64,000 bases of DNA from Sweltsa coloradensis (lineage: Eukaryota; Arthropoda; Insecta; Plecoptera; Chloroperlidae): the NCBI GenBank assembly GCA_024449915.1, contig JAMZAV010000323.1, positions 62,001 through 126,000 of the forward strand, read 5' to 3'. Positions 1-12,325 of this stretch are shown one piece after another (position 1 is the first letter of the stretch; every line of letters begins with the position of its first letter). Both the position numbers and the translations under genes were made by a program. The notes under the pieces were generated by a model, which made no database searches, was not told where the DNA came from, and saw only the letters and a program-made list of their open reading frames with translations.

Positions 1-1266
1 ACAAATTTACCTACTGGAAAATCATTTAGAAATCCAAATTTCTAATTCTACACAATATAAATAATTTTATGAATGGCATTCTTCCATTTACCTTGCCTCC
101 TATCACACTCTATGCTGGAAATGAAACAAATAGTCAATCCAGATTATAAATTTTCATCCCTTATTCCAACTTACTGACACAGTATCTCAGATAATCGATG
201 TCTGGTGGTAAATACTAAAATAAATGCTACATTCATTAACAAGTCTTATAAATAGTCAAAATATTCGTAATAAATAGTCGTAGTAATGTCTACACTAGGG
301 TGGGCCGAAAAACAACATTTTTTTTTTAAAGTCGTAATACCGCGGAAAAGTTGCGAATTGTGGAGACTAAAAAAATAAAAAATAAAATTTAAAAAATCGG
401 TTCATATCTTCCGGTCGCGCATGTGCTCTAAAGTTTTCCAAAATTTTGAAAATTTCACATTTTTACGATAATTTTTAACATTTTTAAATAAGCCTCTTCC
501 GGAATGGAAAAGATCGAATTCTTCATATTTTAAATTTTATTCTATGTTAAAAATATTAAAAATTATCTTAAAAATGTGAATTTTTCAAAATTTTGGAAAA
601 CTTTAGAGCACATGCGCGACCGGAAGATATAAACCTATTTTTTTTTTTTTTTTTTACCCTTTTTAGTCTTCCCAATTCGCAACTTTTCCGCGGTATTACA
701 ACTAAAAAAAAAAAAAAAAAAAAAATCAAAATTTTCCAAATTTTGGAAAACTTTAGAGCACATGCGCGACCGGAAGATATGAACCGATTTTCAAAAAATA
801 AAAAAATAAATTTTAGTCTCCACAATTCGCAACTTTTCCGCGGTATTACGACTTAAAAATAAAAAAATGTTGTTTTTCGGCCCACCCTAGTCTACACAAC
901 TTTAAAATTGATTCTTAATCTTGGCTTGCCTGATTGTTTTATAATATAAGACTATTGGTTATATACATTTTGTATACTATGATGATGATTAACATACTAA
1001 ATAAATACTAAATGTGATTTGAAGTAAATTAAAATGTTTAGTTTCCAACTTAGTTATTTTTTGGCAATAATAAGGCAATAATATTGAGACTTTTTTAGCG
1101 GTTTTGAATCAAGGCGATTTGATTCCATTTTATTTAATCATATGTTTATAGATTTTGGTTTATATTAATTCCTGCCACATCCTCAATTTTACAGTATAGG
1201 TTTGCGGTACTCTATTCATGTAGTTTATTTATCCAGTAACTCTAACCAAGTTGTGTGTTGTTGCAG
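1..1266 (+). other. Intron sequence upstream of first visible rootletin exon
   Basis: AT-rich non-coding DNA ending in a TTGTTGCAG splice acceptor at 1258-1266. Apart from the inverted-repeat element at 296-889 I see no gene or RNA here. It is taken as the intron before the first visible exon because that exon opens inside the coiled-coil reading frame without a start codon. Confidence 0.7.
296..889. mobile_element. hAT-like MITE with 8-bp target duplication
   Basis: The 594-bp element starts TAGGGTGGGCCGAAAAAC and ends with its reverse complement. It is flanked by the perfect 8-bp direct repeat GTCTACAC (288-295 and 890-897). An 8-bp duplication with TAGGG ends fits non-autonomous hAT transposons (family knowledge). 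The inside is an inverted repeat whose right arm occurs twice: the block containing GAGCACATGCGCGACCGGAA is at about 606-625 and again at 757-776. The small open frames inside it, on both strands, are by-products of the repeat and not genes. Confidence 0.85.
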
Positions 1267-1520
1267 GACGAGCGTCGCAAGTGCGAGAAGCTTCTGGAGC
1301 TGAACGTCGCCTTGCGTGACCAGCTGGAGGAATCCCACCAGACAAACGACGCGCTCACCTCCGACCTCCAGAAACTCACCTCGGACTGGGAGCAGCTCCG
1401 GGACGAGATGCTCGTCAAGGAAGACGAGTGGAAGGAGGAGGAACAGCAGTTCAACGACTACTTCACGTCGGAACACAACCGACTGCTCAATCTCTGGCGA
1501 GACGTGGTGCAAGTCAAGCG
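1267..1520 (+). CDS. CROCC: Rootletin exon 1 of window
   Basis: Acceptor TTGCAG, donor CG|GTACGG. It opens in frame (DERRKCEKLLELN), ends in phase 2 inside an Arg codon, and carries the highly conserved NDYFTSEHNRLLNLWRDVV segment. Confidence 0.93.
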
Positions 1521-4500
1521 GTACGGAATGTTACGTTTGTTTATTTTTTAACGCTCTTACACATTCAGTAAGTGAAATTAATTGACAATAAGGATAGGAA
1601 AACAACTGCTCAAATAATATCTCAATGATGTAGGGCCTACCTACTTAAGAAAATAATTAGGTTACACAATCCACCTGCAAAGAATACTTTATTGTACAGA
1701 GATTTTTTAAATTTTATTATAGTTGTCAAGTATAAATGTCTTTAATCCAATGAAACTACAGTTTCACTGTTCTTGTATGCTCTAGGTAAAGCTGTTACCC
1801 CATAATCTATTTTCAATAGAAGCAGGATAAATATTGGTATTATGTTAATTGCTTTTACAATAATATCATCATTTCTCATATCTTTTTCTATTGCTTCATG
1901 ATCTTTATTAGTCCTTAAAATATACATTATAAATTTTAATTGTAACAATAATTTTACAAGACGTGAAGCATACATAGCAAAAATGCAAGACAAATAAATT
2001 ACGTATGATTTAAAAGCTACTTGTGGGACTTTCTCGTTGAGAGTTTCTATGTACTCTCATGTATGGCATCCACCTAGCCTAGAGTGATGTACTGTATTAG
2101 TACATGTTTCAACTTCCAACCTGCTCCAGATTATTTGGCGAGATGCAGTCTGCAACGGAGCGTGACCTATCCAAGCTTCGCTCAGAGCTCTCCTCCACGG
2201 CCAGAGAAATGACGTCTGCGTGCAGCGGAATGGCCAGCTCGATGCAATACAACAACCAGTCGGGCGTGAAGAAACAGATGGTTCATGAGCAGGAAGCGGC
2301 AGAACTGCGGTTCGTAGTTTCATACTGGCCTTGCAATTACCACCCGGTGTAGTTATGTAGTTAATTGTAGTTAACCTGCCCTGTAACAGATTACCAGTGT
2401 AGGGTTAGTCACTTTTGCCTATATATAGTTGAACATAGCTAACAGCTGTACTTACATCATGGTTACATAGCAAATACAAAATAATTTACTTACAGAATAT
2501 TGTAATGTATAGTAGTATTTGCATGTAGTATTTGCAGCCATCTGACATCAGTTTTAATTTAACTTTTATCTCATTTTTGATCTACCACCACCCATTCATT
2601 GGCTTGGTAGCTCAATTACAATTACAATATATACTTCGATCAAAAGCTCCCCATATATGCATCACTTTTCTCCTACCTTTTGGTTATTTTATTATGGATT
2701 ATTTAATTTAATAAAATTGTTCTCTACGTGATATTGGAGTAGCATAGCTGGAGTCACTGTACTTGAATCCCAGTTGGTGTAATAAATGTGCATGATGTGT
2801 AACGACGGCTACCTCTAATTCCAAGTGTGTCCGTAGGTCCCAGATGCTGAGTATCAAGTCTCAACATCAGGCCGCTCTCTCCGAGGTGCAGCAGAAAGGA
2901 GACCAAGTACAGCAACTAGTCAGAGAAGTGCAGGCACTGGTTAGTTCAAGCACGTTTGCTACATGAACATAATAGGTGTTGTGAACGTGAAATTACTCTT
3001 TGGTGCATTAATTTATTATGCATGCCAGTCAGTTGTGTATCCAGGGAGGCTTGGGGTCTTGCCTCCCCCCCTCCCCAAAATCCCAGCTTTAATATCAAAA
3101 AATTAAATTCATCTATTAATTTCTCTTTTTACGTTCAGTAAATCCCCTTGGCATTATTATGAAAGAAAACACATAAAAAGTAAAAACCGATTCAAAAATA
3201 AGTATTTTAAAAAAAATTGCCTGTGTTGCTATTGTGGAGGGTATCCTCCACAATAGAACATTCCCTCCCCCACTGAGTCGTTGGTCCAAGCCCCACCCGC
3301 TGCATATGCCACTGTGCCAGATCAAAGAGTAGTGTAGGGCATATAGTGCCCGTTTGGTAATATTGATACCTAGTTTCTTCAGGGAGACTAAAATACATTT
3401 TTTATCCTTTCAGGAATTAATAGTATCGATTATCAAAAGGAATCTCTAAAACGTATTATAGATGTATGCAATATAAGTAGTAACTAATTAAAACTGGTAA
3501 TAAAATAAACAAAGCTCTCGCCGCCAACAGGAGGAGCGCTGTGGCGCGGCGGAGCAGGAAGCCACTCAGGTGATGCGTATGCAAGAAGAGGTGGATCTCC
3601 TCGCGACTGCGCTCAGAGACGTCGCACATGCGATCATCCAGGATGCGGAGAGTCGCGAGGGAGAGGGCTCGCAGTCGCAGCCACACGTACACCTGTCACA
3701 ACCGGCCCAGCTTCCGCCGCGATCGCCCAAGAGGGGCGTGCGAGCACCCACATCGCAAGCCTTCGCTGAGAGTACCATATCGGGGGTCCACGCGGCTCTG
3801 CACAAGTACCAACTACAGATACATGAGCTACAAGTAAGCACTCCACTCTCAGGTGCAGAGAAATGTTTGTTTGTTAAGCTATTGTTATTTTGTGTTTTCC
3901 AAACATTTTTTTTTCTGTGCAGAGAGGAGATTCTTCAGCCATTCTTATTTCTTGCTATCCAGTATAAAGTGGCTTCTTTTTCTGAACTGCTCATATCATT
4001 GGACAGGGAGTCAATGTCATTCCGAAGTGCAGCGCACCTGAAAAGGTGTGCTCAGTCTTGGGATTCAAAATTATATAATTTACAAGTGGCTGGTTCGGTG
4101 GTGATGTTGAATCTGTTCAGATGACGTTGCAGAACGTCATGGCCAGTTGCAAGTCGGAACTGGGCTGTGGCAGTTTTACGAGACCAGTTTTTGTTTGGCC
4201 TTTTTTTGATCCAAACAAATATATATATATATATATGTCTCCTCATACTTTCTCATTTTTGTTTTGCGTAGGAGACGTGCACTGTATATAATGATACTAA
4301 CCAAGACATTGTACGCTTTAACATTCACTTTTAGTAATTTGTCTTGCATTTGAATTATTTTATGTGTCACCAGTTTGTTGAAAGAAAACTATTGCTGGAA
4401 TATTTCATATGTTAGTTAGGATCTTAGCAGTCTACCTGCTGAGTTGAAGAATCGAGTTAAAAGATTAAATAGAAAATATAATATGTAATTAGTAGCGTAT

Positions 4501-7500
4501 ATTTTTTAAGTTTTCTATAAATTATAATCATTATCTCTCAACTTCTATGTAGTTAACAACAAAATCTGTTTACTCGTATCTCACGTCTCAAGTTAAGTTG
4601 ATGTGTGGTTTCTTGCTTAGTGTTTTAATTATGTGGTGTCTAATGTTCAAACTACTATAATAAACGTCACTATAACAAACTCATCATAAGGCAAAATTTT
4701 AGGTTTGATGTGAAGATTAGTTTTGGGGTACAAAAATCAGTATTGTTACATCAAGACTACTGGTTTTTGCTTTTTGTTTTACTAATTTTGTTTAAATATG
4801 TTTTTTGTTGTTGTAATAGCTTTTAATTGGTATAAAACATAAACTTAGTATTAAAACTCCGAACACCTTGTAATAGTCTCTCGTTTTCGGAAGATAGGTA
4901 AATAGACTGTACTGATGTGCTTGTTTGCAGGTGAAGCTTCAGACCAACAGAGAACAGCTAACGTTGTACAAGAAACAGTGCGACCATGCCGACGAGACCA
5001 ATCAGAACCTCGAGAGTCGACTGGGCGAGCTGACGTCGCAGCTCGACTCGAGTCGCTCTCAGTGCTCGCAAGTGACACAAGAACGAGACTCGTTGCTCAA
5101 GTCACTCGACTCATTGAGGAGCGAGAAGAATGCGCTGGACAAGAACCGACTCGAGATAAATGCCATGGTGAGCTCGTTGCCCCTTATACATTAGTACAAA
5201 ACTTAATTCAATAGAACATTTTTCAGAAATCTGCACATGCACGCTCCGTTGCCAAGTATTATGGGAGAAAGATAATTTACATGCTAAATGTCATATGCTT
5301 GTGGCCTACTGCACTGACTGTGTTGGAAACATAGTACTCCTCACACCCGAGCATACGGTATTTAGCGTGTAAATACTCTTTCTCCCGTAATGCTTTGTAC
5401 ACAGGATATGGTGATTTTGGTGATTTTGAAAATCGTCTATTCTATGAAATTTTAAAAATTTGTTGTAATAAAATCTTCTTCTTTTCATTTGTCAAAATTA
5501 GCATTATAGATGATATATTATGTGTTTTCTCATTAACCATCTTTTCTTTCCAATCCATGAAATACAATATAGGGCCTATAAATACTTTTTGAATTTTTGA
5601 ATTTTTTGAAAGTTGATATTAATTGTATAATAATTACTGCCTCATGTTTTTGACAGTGTTTACTGTTTACCAAAAAATAGAATACCTGTACTAGAAATAG
5701 ATAAATTATGAATTTTTAGTAAAATTCAAGCAGTGCAACCATCCCACAAAAATGAGAAGTCAATCCTTGAAATTTAATTTAATTATTTGTGACCGGGTAT
5801 GAATAAATTCTATGTGATTTTTAGGAAGTGTGTTATTTTGATAGTATATTTTCCCCACCCATCAAAAACTTACAGATATTTAAAATATGCACTAGTAATG
5901 TATTTAATGCAATGAGTTAAATGACCTCTATTCCAGATGGAAACTCTAAATGCTGATTATGAAAAACTTCAAAAATCCAATGGAAGATTGCAGAAAGTGT
6001 CGGACAACTGTGAAGATGAGAAGCTGTTCCTTCAGAGTGAAATCGACAGAATAACCAAAGACGGTGAACTCAGGTTTGTTTTCTTTTTAAAGTTTTAAAA
6101 AAGTCAGGAATTTCCCAATTTTTCAACAGATATTTTGTTCGCTGATTGAAGGCTTTTGCGTCCCATCATAATAGAAATAATATTAGATGGTTTTTGGGAC
6201 ATTGCACCACCTTAATAAGAGTAGTATCACACTCTCATAAACACTGTATTATCCCCCCAAACTGTCTAATATTATAGGTTTTTAGTTTTCATCTTAGGCC
6301 CTTAAAAAAGTCAGCATTCTACAACTTAATTGATCTGTTACATTATCATAATCCATTTTTAATGAATATTATGTGAACCAGGTAAATCTAAGTAACGCTC
6401 GCCAAGCACTCGAGTCCCGGTGAATACTCTTACAGACGAGTCCTAACTTGTGTTTCCTCTCATTAGGGAACTGAACCTCCGGGCCGAGGAAGAGCGTTGC
6501 AGCCGGCTACGAGAGGAGCTGCTGACGTTGCGCGAGGATTTGAACAAGCTGTACATGGCTCGAGACATGTTGGAGCAGCAGAAGCTCGAGACGGACAGCC
6601 TTATCTCGCACATGGAGAAGGGCAAGGGTGACCTTGAGCTGGAGCTGGAGGGCGTGTTCCTGGAGCGGGCCGACCTTCAGGACGCCCTGGGCAAGGTCGA
6701 GGCGCTCTATACCAGTCTCGAGCAAGACAAACGCAAGCTGCAGGAGGAACTCAAGAGGGTGGGTAGAATTCAAATTGACAAAGTCTATTTTTTATTTTTA
6801 AATGGAAAATTACAACTTATTAATTCATAATTGTGTGTCAAATCTCTCAAAGTAACTAGGAAGTTATTTAGTTGTGTATTTCATAAAGAACAATTTTGAT
6901 AGTTAAGAGCATAGTGGTTAACTTAAGCGGAATTGTAAAATATTATTGACTTGGAGAAGGGTTGACAGTTTGAGTAGTAGTAGTTTTAGGGCGAGAAAGA
7001 ACAGATAGTGTTCAGTGTACAAAGAGCTTTCACCTGCAAATAATGCATACATACTTCAGTAATAACAGATTTTTATGAGATTAGGAGAACTTTTGACTTA
7101 CAGTATGTAACTACTTAAAAAATATTACTTTCTAATAGTAGTTAGACGAGTGAGCGAAGCGAATGAAGATTTTATAACGCTACTCGATCGGGCCTTGTCG
7201 TGATTAATTCTGTTTGTCCAGGCTCAAACGGCCAAATAGATCGAGCTGAAATTTTAAACAGACATCCGCGACCAGGTAACTTAGAACTGCTAACAAAATG
7301 AGCGCAATCCATTTCGATTTAAACCCACAAGAAATAATAAATTGAAAAATATGCTTGAAATGTGTAGGTTTCATTTTATCAACAATGCTTTTTCTTGAAG
7401 AAGTCATTTTTATCAAATAATTTTTGGTAGGCCGTGATTACATGCACAGCAGTGATCAAGGATTATCGAATATGGAACGACCAAGGTTCCCCTAAATTCT

Positions 7501-10500
7501 GCTGGGACATTGAGTAAACCTTGCAATATTTACTCGTATTTCGTACTGGCTGGCTATGTTTTCCATAGTATTGGATGCATTTCAAAACATGTTTTATAAT
7601 TTTTTAAATACAATCCAGAAATCTTTTCTGGCCGGGGGTTTGAACCCAGGTCTCCCACATTTTGGGTATAATGGCGCCTTAGCCAACTAGACTTTTTTTT
7701 GCATTTAAAATTGATAATTATATTTGGATGAGCGTAGGGAGCGTAGCGAGCGAAGCGAAGATTCCATTCTACTACACTGGAGAAAAAAATCCGGAATGTT
7801 TTTTTTCTTTTTTTCTTTTTTTTGTATTTTTGTCTGTTTGTCCACACGATTCCGGCTAAACCGATACTCCGATTGCGATGAAATTTTATGGAGACCTTCG
7901 AAATCTCTGAACTTAGAACTGCCACGTTTTTTAGCGCAATCGGAAAATTTTTTCTCATGAAAATCGCAATTTACGATTTTTTTCGATTTTCAAAAAATTT
8001 CTTCGACTTATAAACACCTACATGCTTTATCCGATTTTGATGATTTTTGCATAGAACCTTTATTTTATGAATTAAGATATTCTTGTGAAATTTGAGCACA
8101 ATTGAAAAAAATATTTATCATAAAAATCGATATTTTAAGGGTTTTTTCTTATTTTAAACAATTCTTTGACTTATAACACTTACATGCTTTATCCGATTGT
8201 AATTATTTTTTCGCAGAACCTTAATTTTTATGAATTAATATATTCGTGTTAAATTTGAGCGCAATCGAGAAATTATTTCTTATAAAAATCGCAATTTTAC
8301 GATTTTTTTTTTAACAATTACGATTAATTAAAACAAATTTAAAAAAATTAGGTTAATTTTTTATTTAATTTAATTTAATTTTAAAAACATTTCAACTTAT
8401 TAATGATTTTTCCATAGAACAACAGAAAATTCGCATAACACAATTGGCAGCTCAATGCACCAATTACGCTCATCCAACAACGCGGCGGGACTTAAGCGTT
8501 TTCCTAGTGGTATAAATAATAGGGGTTTTAAGTGTAGTTGGTATAAGGGCGCATCAACTGTAAGGCCATAATGCTCCACTCTAGCCTATGATAGGCTAGG
8601 CTAAGGTATGGGGAAGAAAAGGAATGTTATACCGGGTACTCAACACATGGCTCACTCACTCGTCTAACAACGACTTTGGCGTTTCCCTAGTACTATACAA
8701 TGGAAAAACATTTAACATAAAATGTAACATTTTATTTTCCACACAGATTGTTATTTATGAAATGTTACCATACTTTGATATGATCTAACAGTTTCTGACA
8801 CCTATGTTTATTTACGCAGGTGGAAGAGGAAAAGACGAGCATACAGAGTCAGTGCACGGACCAGCAAAACGACTTAGGATCTCTCAGGAAAGAATTACTC
8901 CAGGCCGAGCAATCTCGCCTGGATCTGGAGTCAGATAAAGTCTCGCTCCAGGAAAAATGCAAATTTCTGGAGATTGAGAAAGAGAAAGTAAGTAAATTGT
9001 GTTTTCATCTTGAACTTTGACTGATTGCTGCTGCTTGTAGACTGTTTTGTTTTCCTATACTGGTTTTGACTCAGTATCAATCAAGTTTTTAATAGGAAGG
9101 TAAACAAACATAAGCCATGTAGGCATATGTTGTTGTTTATGATTTACAAAGGTGTATTGTTAAATTCAAGTACCGGTACATAATATCGTATGTAACAGGC
9201 TGTTTAAATAATTTAAACGTATTTTCACAACCCAGCTATTTTGCACATAGTCATTAAATTTATTTGCAAGTCTGAGTACGGAAAATAGGAAGTGAAGCCT
9301 ACTGTTATGATGCCTCTCTCCAGCATTATTATCCCCTTGGTGTTGGATCGGTGTATTGGGGATATAGCCACCCACTCCCCCAGGGTCACCAAAATATTCT
9401 GTATTATTCTTCTTGATAAATTACAATATCAACAAAAATGCATATCAATTGGTGATGATGTTCAGATTTTATCGTTAGTCATGACACATGCACAGACAGA
9501 CGGACAGACAGACACACACAGAAAAGTGGTGCATATGTGGGAGCTTCACTCCATAAATTGAAAACATAAAACTAAAAGCATAATAAATTTAAGCAATAAT
9601 TTGTGTAACAAAATTATATTACATTAAAATCTAATTCATCACTCATTAACATGGAAAAAAAAAAGTAATGTGACCTTTAAATAAATAGGCTTATACATAG
9701 AAAATAAGTTAGAGAAGAAATCTCATGTACGTGGTTGTAATGACTTATACTTGTACCCAGGTGGAACTAGAATTGGGGCAAGTGTCCCGGGAGAGGGGAG
9801 ACCTGAGTAATCAGCTGTCTGCGCTGGCTCGCAAGAAAGAAGCTCTGAACGAGGAACTGATGCGTCTGAGGCAGCGACTGGAACAGTCCAACGAGACCAA
9901 CGCTCGCATCAACCGTGACATCGAGGACCTGTTGAAGGACAAGGAGGAACGACACGTCTTGCTAGAGACAAACGAGAAAGTATGTGATAGTTTTATAGGC
10001 CTAGTAGTGGCAAGAATGTACTAAAATTTGTTTTATATTTTTAATGGATTAAACTCATTTTTAATGAATATGCCCAGGCCTATAAATAAAATGATACAAA
10101 ATGTTGAGCTAAATTTTAACATAAATAACAGGATATTTTTTAAATTATCGTAGTCATTATCTTTTAGAAGTCACCACCATATTGAATGTTTATATTCTAC
10201 TGTGCCTAATATCTCTTGATTGTTTTGATATGTTTTTTATTTAATTTTAGTTTTGAATTTTAATAGAGAAAGTATTGTATAGTTTGGAATGTCAACGATG
10301 ACTTTGGAGCCATTCAAGCATTTAGGCTGCCGATGCTGGCATCATTCACAGATGAAACGTGACCAGCCAGCAGTCCTCATTTCAAATATCGATCACTGGT
10401 TGGGCATTCTTAGCTCTCTGATGATGTGGGCACTGACAGGGTTGGTTGGGAGTGACGTGAATTGTTTCAGAGCCTACAGAAAATCAGATCCATTAGTGAG

Positions 10501-12286
10501 TAAGAAGATTCTAAATACAAATGTATTTATTTCTTCAAGGAGCTGCAACGGGTGCAGGAACAGTTGGCCTCGCTCCGCAGTGAGAAGGAGGCGCTTGAAG
10601 GGGTGCTCTTTGACACCCAGTCCAACCTGGAGTCGACGGACATCAAGCGGGCGCAGCTGGAGAAGGCCAATCAAGAGCTGTTGGTCAAGCAAGAGACGCT
10701 CAAGGGACAAGTGTCGCGGCTGACTCGCGACCTTGAGACGTCCGAGAAGCGCGCTCACGATATCAAGAACACGCTCACGCAGCAGTCCGGCTCCCAAGAA
10801 GCGGAGTATCAGCAAATAATATCCAACCTTAAGAAACATAATGAAGAGAATATTCACAAACTAACAGAAGAAAAGGTAACTTTCTTGTTATGTAGGCCTA
10901 ATTTATTTATTGAGACAAAACCTGCGCTTTGTTAATTGAACACTGAAGTCTTATCTATGTAATGTAACATTCTTAGCTAAGATTTATTTGACAGTATTGT
11001 AGTCAAAGCTATAAATTCTACTGACAGGAGTATTTCCCGACTAACCAAATTGAGAAGTTACTTCTTATATTTTGTCTAGAGGCTATAAAAATGTTGTGTG
11101 TCTTAAGATTTGCAGTCCTCACATGCAAGGGTAAAGTCGAGAATTTTAAGTATGAACATGTTCAGTTTATAGTTATTTGCTAGGCCTGAAATAAAGTCCT
11201 ATAAATGTTTTTTTGTCTCTAATATCACGTTCCGGGTCACATTTTATCCGAAAAAGTTATTGTAATCTTTTGCCATGCAACCTCATAAATGTGAGAAACA
11301 TGTAGAGATAGTAAACCGAAACGTTTGAAATGTAGTGTTGTATTTGTTTATTTGTGTTTATGTCTTCTATCACGGCGCGCCTACTTTACTTCAGGTAAGC
11401 TGTTGGTCTCCTATCCTATCTCTACATGTTTCTCACATGATCCAGCCTTTTGGCATTCCTTTCATCACACCAACCTCATAAATGCATGACATTGGCATTC
11501 TTCTAAACACTTCTCAAGAATACATGTGTTATGTTGTGTTACACTATCAATATACAAGTTGTACATGTTAACTTGAGCAAAATATATTATTTGCACCTTC
11601 CATTACCCTACTACATATATTTTATTGTTAACTATAAACAAACCTAGATATCAGCTTTGATATTCTACACTTATGTAATTGACCTTGATTGATGTTTGTG
11701 ATGAAACAGGAGCAGGTTCGGTTGTCTCTGGAGAAGCGTCTACAGATGACGGTGCAGCAGTTGGGAGGGGAGAAGGATGGAGAGATCCAACAGCTGCGAG
11801 ACCGACTGGAGACTCTTCAACAACACATCGAGAACGTCTGTCAACAACATGAGGAGGTTCTGCTTCGGGCGGAGAATGATAAACAACAGGCTCTCTTGTT
11901 AGGTAAGTACAACTGGACAGCGCATTTGCTTAGCTACAGCGTATATGTAAAACACTTTATTTTATTATTAACTTACTCATTCAACAAAAGAGCGTATCAC
12001 TTACAATTGCTATCATAATCAACAATTAGTGTGGAAAAGGCCTACCGCCAATCAACAGTTTTTTGTGACAGAGCCAACTTCTTAGGTTAATAACATTGGC
12101 AAAGATGTTAAAATTAAGCTGCCAATTAATATGTTATCATGAATGATGGATTTAGTCAACCAGTACAGACATGTTTATTTGTTGCAATGTTTTCCAACAT
12201 TCTTTCAATAATTTATATAATCTGAATTGTGAATTTCAATTAGTTTTTAAATGGTTTGTAAATTGTAACAAATTAAGATTTTCATA

Positions 12287-12325
<39 letters not shown>

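Larger units (their letters stand above)
7143..8690 (+). mobile_element. Helentron-like element, family B, hosting a nested family A copy
   Basis: Starts TAGACGAGTGAGCGAAGCG (7143). Near its right end is the inverted copy of that terminus (CTCACTCGTCTAA), followed by the small hairpin AACG-ACTTTGG-CGTT and the end TTTCCCTAG at 8690. Flanking bases are T before and T after, with no target duplication. Asymmetric terminal inverted repeats, a 3' hairpin and T|T insertion fit non-autonomous Helentrons (HINEs). A complete family A element (7725-8507) is inserted inside. Confidence 0.55.

Noticed and set aside
568..856. Overlapping frames on both strands, 85-87 codons
   Set aside because: Both lie entirely inside the inverted arms of the hAT-like MITE and read through its poly-A/T tracts.
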